The notes beneath the pieces were generated by a model. It was given only the letters and a program-made list of their open reading frames with translations, did no database searches and was not told the origin of the DNA. Position numbers and translations under genes: made by a program. Positions 56,659-64,000 of a DNA stretch of 64,000 bases are shown one piece after another. The number at the start of each line of letters is the position of its first letter. Within the stretch, counting starts at the first letter, position 1. The DNA lies in NCBI GenBank assembly GCA_024682375.1, contig JAIKZI010000039.1, positions 144,338-208,337 on the forward strand. Direction: 5' to 3'. The stretch is from Lachnospiraceae bacterium. Lineage in GTDB: Bacteria > Bacillota > Clostridia > Lachnospirales > Lachnospiraceae.

Positions 56659-59600
56659 CTACAAACCAGAAAACAAATCTCTAGTAACAATATCCAAGCT
56701 TCCATATTCACTGAGCGAATTCTTTAAATCCAGATTCTCTGAAAGCATCATTGAATACTTCATATGATTGATTCTATCAAATCTACCCTCTTCCTGCTTC
56801 TCAAAATAATCAGGTCCAGATATTCTTCCTTCTTTTATAACCTCGCCATCTTTTTTCCCTTCAATAATCTTATAAGTAATAATATCTCCGGTAAAAAGCA
56901 CGAACATACGAATATATAATCCAGAATAAACTTCCGGCAAAGGAACAGTATATTCCTCATTATCATTCTTTTTTATTCTACAGAAAAGTCTAGCTCCGGT
57001 TTTATAAGGAATGCTTATAAAACTTCTATCATTCAAGTGATATTTAATACGCAGTCCCTTAGGCGCTGATTTAAAGAACGGGAATCTGATATTTCTAGAG
57101 ATATAATATCTCAAATACTTATCCAAAGTCTTATACTCTTCTTTTGAAAGGTTTTCCTGTTCACAAAGGAACTTGATAAGTGAGATTCTCATACTATCAT
57201 TAACATTATCATCTAAAACGACTGAACGATAAAGTTCATTAATAAAACAATCAGGAAGTGCAGCATCTGAAAGAATGTTTTCTCTACTCCAGAATGTCAA
57301 AAAGGCTTCCTTCACCATCCTATTATGTCTGTCTCCAAGAAATGCTTTAAAAATATCTTCTGGGAAATGTTCCTTAAAAGATGTGTAAATCATCTGGAAA
57401 ATGATTCTCTCAGCAAATCCTTCCTGTTTAACATCACATTCTTTGCATACGGAAAAAATCTTCTCCATACACTCTGTTGCACCGGAATAAAACTTTGCCA
57501 AATAGCTTGCACTCGCCTGCGAAGCATAACCCTTCATAAGTAAATTTGAAGCCAAAAGTAATAATGTATCATCTGATGCAAACTCTAAGTAAACAATCAT
57601 TACATTTACAAGATTGAGCATAAGTTTCGGATCACAATCTGAAGCATCAACCACCTTTATATACTCATAAGCTTCTTCAAATTTATGAGATCTAATCGCA
57701 TAAGATACTATCTCTTTTACAATATATTTAGGTAGAGAAAGCTTATTTCTTCTAGTCCAAATATATGAAAGAATAATATCCTCTTTCATATTGTCTTTTA
57801 AAAGAGCATATATTTCATCATAACGTCTAACCAAGAAATCAGAGTCAAAATCACTATTCTTAAATATAGATTCAATAAACGGAATATCCTTGTTTGTAAA
57901 AGCTACATTCTCATCTTCTCTTGTAAGATTATAAAGCATAGCAGGAACAGAATGACTATATCTTTCCGGAAGCATTCCATCATCTGTATCCAATCTAATA
58001 ATAGGATCCATGACATATAATTCTCTATCACTATGAACTGTACCGTCCATATCGACAAGGAATATTCTATAGTTCTTATCTGTTATAGGTACATATGCAA
58101 TATTATTAACTATAGGGCATACTACAGATTTTCTATAGCAATCCTGATACAAAATAATCTGTTTTGCTTCTTCTCTCAAAACTGCAACACGATTGATAAA
58201 CAAAAATGGAACAACAAGTTCAGAAAAAGCTGCAAAATTATGATTATGATCCATCATCTCCTGATAAATCACAGTGAGATTATCATCAATTCTCTCCTGT
58301 TGCATCTCTGCAAGCGCAAAGCTTTCAATATCAGGTAAATACTCTCTATATAATCTTGGATGTTTGTTCTGATTTGCAATCATAGCAACATAGAGAAAAG
58401 CTCTTCTTTCTATGCTTAGATTACTTGGATATCTAAAATATAAAAGTACAGATTCTGGGATTTCTTCTACACTATCAAGTGGAAGAGAGTTTAAATATGC
58501 CTCAAATAAACCAGAAACATTGATTCCCTCTTCAATACCCTTTTTATACCATTTTGAATATTCTTTAGAAAACTTCTCATTTTTAATTAGATAATTCAAA
58601 ATAGCTTCTAATAATTCAAAAGAACTATCCGTCTTATATGCAGTGGTTACTATTTCAAATACAATTCTATCGAATCCTTCACTTGCCCTGAGTAATCCAG
58701 CTAAAACAGAAATAATATCCATAGTAAAAGAATGATTCTTTCTGCCAAAGTTTAAAACTTTTACAGTAAATGGATCAAAACTCTGAACCAGATAAGGATG
58801 TAATTTAAATACATCTAATGCTTCTTCAAGAAGAAATGAAGAAACATATCCTGAATTTACCCACTGTTTAATATCTCTAAGTTTTCTGGCAGGATCATCC
58901 ATATATTCTTTTCTAAGATACAATAAAAATAGGAAAATTCGAGAATCCTCAGAATTCATTCTAAAAATCTTCTCTATTTCATCTGTAAGCTTTTCCTGAT
59001 AATGCTCATCAGGATCTATAAGAATACATAAATATAAAAGATAAGCCCATTCAAACTTACTATGATCTTTGATATCAGCCTTTAAATCTCTAATAAGCCA
59101 AAGAGCTTTTTGTCTCTCTCCATTTAGAATTCTGACATGAGAAAGCAATAATCTATCTAATATAGGCATACGATATGAAATATATTCTTCCTCATCTTCA
59201 GATGGTTTTCTGTCTAAATCTAAATCCCAGGTCTTCTCTTTTCTTTCGTGAATCTTTCCTTCATCATCGAAATAAATAGCTGCATCGCTAATAGAATTCT
59301 GGGATTCCTCTATTTTAAAGGAAATAATTAAATTTTGATATAATTTCTTGCTTAAGGCTGCAATACCCAGATTTCCAGTTCTATAAGATATCACATCTCT
59401 TAAAATTTCTGTACGAATTCTCTTCTTTCGAATCTCTAATTTTCTTTCACAATAATCCTCATCCAAAAGATTTGCATCGACAAAAACACTTCTATAAGTA
59501 GAGCCATCATAAAACTTGATTTCTCCACGATTCTTACCTTTATGCATTTTTTCCGTACGAATATAAAACTTATAATCGTACTCTCTTCCTAAGAATTCAT

Positions 59601-60330
59601 TTTCAGTAATTCTTCTCAAAGGTAAGTCAATAAAACTAGATGATGTAGTAATAAATAAATCGAGCTTTCCCCAGCTGGATCTAGTGATATTAATTGTGCC
59701 TCTCTGATCATCTGTAATATCATTAAACTCGATATTTTTAGCATCTAGTGTATAAGTTAATTTTGTATTTAATTTTGTTTCTTCAAGGAAATGCTGAAGA
59801 TTAATACCTGATGGTACAGCTTTTTGATATCCCTTATATAATACTCTGATATCTACCGGCTGTTTTTTTATAAATCTTTCAAATGTACGCGTTCTAAATA
59901 ACGTCAAGCCTTCGTTAAAATCAATTTCACAAAGCTTGCCGAAATCTTCTAACGTTTTGATTTCTCCTATAGATGAAATAAGTGGAGATGATTTGAAAGT
60001 GAATTTAAATGGGACTCTTACTTCGCCCATATTATAGACAACATCAAAATACCCTGTGAGTTCATCCACAGAGGTAAAAGAATTTGTAAGTGTATGGAAA
60101 GAAATATCTACACTCTTTCCATCAAAAGTTGGATTATCGATGCACACATAAGGGCTAGATGCATATACATAGCCCTTTATGTCCACATCATTTTTCGAAC
60201 CAATGGTAAAAGAGCCAGATATAATCTGCTCCTCATTACCATCTAATTCGATATTAGAAGGAGAAATATTAAGTTCTGGTTTTAAATCCTCAAACCTATC
60301 TTCTGAAATTTTCCAGATTCGCCTTTTCAA
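56659..60330 (-). CDS. Giant uncharacterised protein, N-terminal Ig-like beta domain plus long helical region (DUF5717-like), TTG start
   Basis: 1223 aa intact ORF; N-terminus LNISPSNIELDGNEEQIISGSFTIGSKNDVDIKGYVYASSPYVCIDNPTF...GEVRVPFKFTF resembles a beta-sandwich; the rest is mostly helical. Confidence 0.75.
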   Translation of the reverse strand: MKRRIWKISEDRFEDLKPELNISPSNIELDGNEEQIISGSFTIGSKNDVDIKGYVYASSPYVCIDNPTFDGKSVDISFHTLTNSFTSVDELTGYFDVVYNMGEVRVPFKFTFKSSPLISSIGEIKTLEDFGKLCEIDFNEGLTLFRTRTFERFIKKQPVDIRVLYKGYQKAVPSGINLQHFLEETKLNTKLTYTLDAKNIEFNDITDDQRGTINITRSSWGKLDLFITTSSSFIDLPLRRITENEFLGREYDYKFYIRTEKMHKGKNRGEIKFYDGSTYRSVFVDANLLDEDYCERKLEIRKKRIRTEILRDVISYRTGNLGIAALSKKLYQNLIISFKIEESQNSISDAAIYFDDEGKIHERKEKTWDLDLDRKPSEDEEEYISYRMPILDRLLLSHVRILNGERQKALWLIRDLKADIKDHSKFEWAYLLYLCILIDPDEHYQEKLTDEIEKIFRMNSEDSRIFLFLLYLRKEYMDDPARKLRDIKQWVNSGYVSSFLLEEALDVFKLHPYLVQSFDPFTVKVLNFGRKNHSFTMDIISVLAGLLRASEGFDRIVFEIVTTAYKTDSSFELLEAILNYLIKNEKFSKEYSKWYKKGIEEGINVSGLFEAYLNSLPLDSVEEIPESVLLYFRYPSNLSIERRAFLYVAMIANQNKHPRLYREYLPDIESFALAEMQQERIDDNLTVIYQEMMDHNHNFAAFSELVVPFLFINRVAVLREEAKQIILYQDCYRKSVVCPIVNNIAYVPITDKNYRIFLVDMDGTVHSDRELYVMDPIIRLDTDDGMLPERYSHSVPAMLYNLTREDENVAFTNKDIPFIESIFKNSDFDSDFLVRRYDEIYALLKDNMKEDIILSYIWTRRNKLSLPKYIVKEIVSYAIRSHKFEEAYEYIKVVDASDCDPKLMLNLVNVMIVYLEFASDDTLLLLASNLLMKGYASQASASYLAKFYSGATECMEKIFSVCKECDVKQEGFAERIIFQMIYTSFKEHFPEDIFKAFLGDRHNRMVKEAFLTFWSRENILSDAALPDCFINELYRSVVLDDNVNDSMRISLIKFLCEQENLSKEEYKTLDKYLRYYISRNIRFPFFKSAPKGLRIKYHLNDRSFISIPYKTGARLFCRIKKNDNEEYTVPLPEVYSGLYIRMFVLFTGDIITYKIIEGKKDGEVIKEGRISGPDYFEKQEEGRFDRINHMKYSMMLSENLDLKNSLSEYGSLDIVTRDLFSGL

Positions 60331-60375
60331 ACTATAATTCTCCCATTCCGTTTAGTAAAAATAATAAGTTAGTGT

Positions 60376-61758
60376 TTATTTTGCTGCGAAATAGTCCATA
60401 ATTCCCTTTGCAGCGGCTTTTCCAGCGCCCATAGCAAGGATTACAGTTGCTGCTCCAGTAACTGCATCTCCACCAGCATAAACGCCAGTCTTTGATGTTT
60501 CACCATTTTCTTCTTTTGCGATGATACATCCTCTCTTATTTACATCTAGACCTTTTGTTGTAGATGAAATAAGTGGGTTAGGTGATGTTCCCAGTGACAT
60601 GATTACTGTATCGCAATCAATTTCATACTCACTGCCAGGAATCTCTACTGGTCTACGTCTTCCAGAATCATCTGGTTCACCGAGTTCCATTTTAATAAGC
60701 TTTACGCCTCTAACCCATCCGTCGTCGTCACCTAATACTTCAACAGGGTTCTGAAGGAGATCAAAGATGATTCCTTCCTCTTCTGCATGGTGAACTTCCT
60801 CACGTCTAGCTGGAAGTTCTTCCATACTACGTCTATATACAACATGAACTTCTGCGCCGAGACGAAGAGCTGTTCTAGCTGCATCCATAGCAACGTTTCC
60901 GCCACCGACTACGACTACCTTTTTTCCTCTAAAGATAGGTGTATCCTGATCTTTAAAGGCCTTCATAAGGTTATTACGTGTCAAAAATTCGTTGGCTGAG
61001 AATACTCCGTTTAACTGTTCACCAGGAATATTCATAAATCTAGGAAGACCTGCACCAGATCCAATAAATACAGCTTCAAAGCCCTTTTCATTGAGAAGCT
61101 GGTCGATAGTAAGTGTCTTTCCAATGATTACATCTGTGTCAATCTTTACACCAAGTGCTTCTACATTTGCAACTTCGTGAGCTACAACCTCGTCTTTTGG
61201 AAGACGGAATTCTGGAATACCATAAACAAGTACTCCACCAGCCTCATGTAGAGCTTCAAAAATAGTTACATCGTAACCTTCTTTTGCTAAATCTCCAGCA
61301 CAAGTAAGTCCGGAAGGACCTGCTCCGATGATAGCTACCTTGTGACCATTCTTAGTTTCTGCCTTCTTAGGTGCAATTCCGTTCTTTCTAGCCCAATCAG
61401 CGACGAATCTTTCAAGTTTACCAATAGCAACTGGTTCACCTTTGATTCCTCTGATACATACGCCTTCACACTGTGTTTCCTGTGGACAAACACGACCACA
61501 TACAGCAGGAAGTGCACTTGACTCAGAAATAATTTCATAAGCCTTTTCAAAGTTACCCTCTGTAACTTCATGGATAAAAGCTGGAATATTAATAGATACA
61601 GGACATCCTGCTACACAACGAGGATTCTTACAGTTAAGACATCTCTTAGCCTCTTCGATAGCCTCTTCTTCAGTATATCCTAAACAAACTTCATCGAAAT
61701 TCTTTGCACGAACCTTTGGTTCCTGTTCAGCAATAGGTACTCTCTTTAAAACGTCCAT
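60376..61758 (-). CDS. nfnB: NADPH-dependent glutamate synthase small subunit-like / NfnB subunit
   Basis: CLNCKNPRCVAGCPVSINIPAFI; CPQETQCEGVCIRG; VAIIGAGPSGLTCAGDLAKEGYDVTIFEA; VVGGGNVAMDAARTALRLGAEVHVVYRR; paired with an NfnA-like gene. Confidence 0.88.
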   Translation of the reverse strand: MDVLKRVPIAEQEPKVRAKNFDEVCLGYTEEEAIEEAKRCLNCKNPRCVAGCPVSINIPAFIHEVTEGNFEKAYEIISESSALPAVCGRVCPQETQCEGVCIRGIKGEPVAIGKLERFVADWARKNGIAPKKAETKNGHKVAIIGAGPSGLTCAGDLAKEGYDVTIFEALHEAGGVLVYGIPEFRLPKDEVVAHEVANVEALGVKIDTDVIIGKTLTIDQLLNEKGFEAVFIGSGAGLPRFMNIPGEQLNGVFSANEFLTRNNLMKAFKDQDTPIFRGKKVVVVGGGNVAMDAARTALRLGAEVHVVYRRSMEELPARREEVHHAEEEGIIFDLLQNPVEVLGDDDGWVRGVKLIKMELGEPDDSGRRRPVEIPGSEYEIDCDTVIMSLGTSPNPLISSTTKGLDVNKRGCIIAKEENGETSKTGVYAGGDAVTGAATVILAMGAGKAAAKGIMDYFAAK

Positions 61759-62648
61759 TAGTTTTCACCTCCGCAGTGTCCGCATCCACCATGATGAGTG
61801 TCGCCTTCCTGAAGTTCAAGCATCTTTCTGCCTTCTTCAGTCTTGTACTGCGCCTGTCTCTTCATAGCGAGGTCAAAGTCTACTTTATGTCCGTCAAATT
61901 CAGGACCATCTACACATGCAAATCTTACTTCGTTTCCAACGATCAATCTACATGCACCACACATTCCTGTACCATCAACCATGATTGGGTTCATAGATAC
62001 AATTGTATGAATTCCAAGCTTTTCTGTAAGCTTGCATACGAATTTCATCATGATCATAGGTCCGATTGCTACGCAATGATCATATCTCTTACCCTCATCA
62101 TAAAGAGCCTGGAGCTGATCTGTACCCATTCCATGGAATCCATAAGATCCATCATCAGTTGTAACATGAAGTTCTGTTGCAACTTTTTCCATCTTGTCTA
62201 CGAAGAAAAGGAGATCTTTATTTCTAGAACCCATAATAACAGTAGTCTTAACACCATGTTCATGGAGCCACTTTACCTGTGGATATACAGGAGCTGTTCC
62301 TACACCACCGGCGATAAAGACAATATTTTTCTTCTTTGTTTCTTCCAAATCTTCTTCGATACAAAGATCAGAAGGATTTCCAAGAGGTCCAGCAACATCT
62401 CTAAAAGAATCACCCTCATTTAAATCGAGCATTCTAAGAGTTGATGCACCAACTACCTGGAATACAATTGTAATAGTACCTGCAGTTTTATCATAATCAC
62501 AAATAGTAAGCGGAATTCTCTCTGCTTTTTCATCTACCTTTGTGATGATAAACTGTCCAGGAAGACATGACTCAGCGATAAGCGGAGCTTCGATGTCCAT
62601 AAGATAAATCTTATCCGCAAGCTGTTCTTTCTTCACAATTTTGAACAT
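61758..62648 (-). CDS. nfnA: Sulfide/dihydroorotate dehydrogenase-like FAD/NAD-binding protein, NfnA subunit (ORF track start 62669; ATG at 62648 has the better RBS)
   Basis: MFKIVKKEQLADKIYLMDIEAPLIAESCLPGQFI; PLGNPSD; FIAGGVGTAPVYPQ; C-terminal CGACRLIVGNEVRFACVDGPEFDGHKVDF 2Fe-2S motif; GGGAGGGGG upstream of ATG. Confidence 0.88.
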   Translation of the reverse strand: MFKIVKKEQLADKIYLMDIEAPLIAESCLPGQFIITKVDEKAERIPLTICDYDKTAGTITIVFQVVGASTLRMLDLNEGDSFRDVAGPLGNPSDLCIEEDLEETKKKNIVFIAGGVGTAPVYPQVKWLHEHGVKTTVIMGSRNKDLLFFVDKMEKVATELHVTTDDGSYGFHGMGTDQLQALYDEGKRYDHCVAIGPMIMMKFVCKLTEKLGIHTIVSMNPIMVDGTGMCGACRLIVGNEVRFACVDGPEFDGHKVDFDLAMKRQAQYKTEEGRKMLELQEGDTHHGGCGHCGGEN

Positions 62649-62680
62649 TTTTATATCCCCCTCCCTCACATAAGAAAAGA

Positions 62681-63643
62681 TTAGTTGAAATAAACCAATT
62701 CATCCTCTGGTTTATCAGTTTTTTCAAGAGAAATAGGATATAAAACCGGTCCTTTTCCCTTGTATTCACGGGCAAATTCATTCTTGATTTTAGCTTTGAT
62801 TTTAACCCATGATTTATGTTCAATGCTAGCTGCATCGGCATACTTACACTTCATACCAAGGAACTGAACATCTTCAATACAACATGTCATAGCAAATCGT
62901 CCCGGTACGATTGTTCCCGGCTTAAGTTTTCCATCTCCATCTTTTGGATTGTAAACTAAACCAGTAAATGATACTACTTTACCATTATACTTCTTTGGAT
63001 TGTCCATACAATCCATAAACCATAGTGCATAATCCGCATCTGTTATCTCAATCTCATCACTATCTATATCAAATGGTAAAGATTCTTCTGACTGATCCAA
63101 AGTACCATCTTCTCTCATATAAACGAGCTGTGCCGGTCTATTGAAAGCCTTGATAGCTGCTCTGAATTTTGCCTTATTTGTATTATCATTGCAACGGTTA
63201 AAGAATACTACTTCAGCTCTCTTGAGCTGCTCATTCATCATCTGTCTCATATTCAAAAGATACATTTCAAATGTAGTAGCATCTACAGTTGCGAGAGACT
63301 GAACAATAGTCCAGTTTGAAGGAAGAGATCCCTCTGCATAGAGTCTATCTGTTCCCCAAGTTCCATTATATTCTATAAAGATAGCATCGGGAAGATTCTC
63401 TTCATCTAATTTCTTCAAATTTTCTACATCAAAGAAATCATCCTCTTCTTCAAAGTAGAATACTTTTCCATTAATCTTATCAAGATCTTCCTTCTTATAT
63501 TCAATTTCTCCATCTTCGCATGAAAGAATAAGAACTGAATCCATATCTTCAGCAAAGCCATTTTCAATCAATGTATCGAGAATCATTGAAGTCTTTCCGC
63601 TATCCATGAATCCCGTCAAAATATATACAGGTACTTCCTGCAT
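62681..63643 (-). CDS. CobW/G3E-like GTPase N-terminal domain fused to a YcgQ/TIGR03943-like C-terminal domain
   Basis: P-loop VPVYILTGFMDSGKTSMILDTLI; C-terminal GRFAMTCCIEDVQFLGMKCKYADAASIEHKSWVKIKAKI resembling the RFxMTCCxxDxxxxG...WVxVxG motif. Confidence 0.7.
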   Translation of the reverse strand: MQEVPVYILTGFMDSGKTSMILDTLIENGFAEDMDSVLILSCEDGEIEYKKEDLDKINGKVFYFEEEDDFFDVENLKKLDEENLPDAIFIEYNGTWGTDRLYAEGSLPSNWTIVQSLATVDATTFEMYLLNMRQMMNEQLKRAEVVFFNRCNDNTNKAKFRAAIKAFNRPAQLVYMREDGTLDQSEESLPFDIDSDEIEITDADYALWFMDCMDNPKKYNGKVVSFTGLVYNPKDGDGKLKPGTIVPGRFAMTCCIEDVQFLGMKCKYADAASIEHKSWVKIKAKIKNEFAREYKGKGPVLYPISLEKTDKPEDELVYFN

Positions 63644-63661
63644 GGTAATACTCCTTAAATC

Positions 63662-64000
63662 TTATAGTCCAAAGAGCTCTTCGATTTTATCTTCTTTAAG
63701 CTCTGAACCAATTACTACAATACGTCCAGTTACATCTGGCTGACCAGATCTGATTTCATAATCACCATCTACGAAATCGAAATAGATCCATGTTCCATCT
63801 GTCGATGGCAACATACCCTTAGATCTTAAAATAATACCATAATCATCAGTCTCATCTAACTTCTTAAGTGCTTCTTCAATAGTTGATTTTTCAAATGTCT
63901 TTGGAGTTTCTTTTCCAAAACTTTCAAATACATCATCTGCATGGTGATGATGATGTCCATGGCATCCGCACTCGCAATGCTCGTCATGTTCATGTTCATG
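63662..64000 (-). CDS. CobW-family GTPase, C-terminal part (continues beyond window), His-rich linker
   Basis: Translated by eye: HEHEHDEHCECGCHGHHHHHADDVFESFGKETPKTFEKSTIEEALKKLDETDDYGIILRSKGMLPSTDGTWIYFDFVDGDYEIRSGQPDVTGRIVVIGSELKEDKIEELFGL*. Confidence 0.85.
   Translation of the reverse strand, partial: HEHEHDEHCECGCHGHHHHHADDVFESFGKETPKTFEKSTIEEALKKLDETDDYGIILRSKGMLPSTDGTWIYFDFVDGDYEIRSGQPDVTGRIVVIGSELKEDKIEELFGL

Noticed and set aside
61776-62423. 215-aa plus-strand ORF opposite nfnA
   Set aside because: Antisense to a well-supported gene; composition typical of a reverse-frame artefact; no recognisable domain or RBS.
63935-64000. Repetitive catgatgatg/ttcatg tract at the window end
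   Set aside because: It is in-frame coding for the CobW His-rich metal-binding linker, not a non-coding repeat.
1-64000. Search for tRNA, rRNA, transposases, integrases, phage genes and CRISPR arrays
   Set aside because: None recognised; intergenic gaps are short and the ORFs are core or conserved genes, so no mobile element is supported.

Overview
The window is a chromosomal segment of a low-GC Gram-positive anaerobe. Gene content and protein style suggest a motile Lachnospiraceae (Butyrivibrio/Roseburia-like), though the taxon is inferred. Nearly everything is on the minus strand. From high to low coordinate, in order of transcription: (1) a CobW-type GTPase (truncated at the window edge), a divergent GTPase fusion, and an NfnAB-like bifurcating transhydrogenase pair. 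(2) A tight cluster of four poorly characterised genes: a 1223-aa Ig-like/helical protein, an Hsp70/actin-like ATPase, a TPR protein and a 2-TM coiled-coil protein. (3) gltX, a UvrD-like helicase, a GlgX/GH13-like protein that appears to have lost all its catalytic residues, and a small HD-like protein. (4) Plus-strand comM/yifB and dprA. (5) topA and codY. (6) A large fla/che region (flgB to about position 6650), split by a terminator and a new promoter between flgE and motA. (7) The rpsB-tsf / polysaccharide deacetylase-bactofilin-pyrH-frr / uppS-cdsA-dxr block. I found no tRNA, rRNA, CRISPR array, prophage or transposon. The best candidates for undescribed biology are the 53.4-60.3 kb four-gene cluster, the catalytically dead GH13 plus HD-like pair, the GTPase fusion with a YcgQ-like C-terminus, and several perfect hairpins that overlap stop codons or Shine-Dalgarno sites inside the flagellar operon. 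All family assignments are by eye, with no database search.
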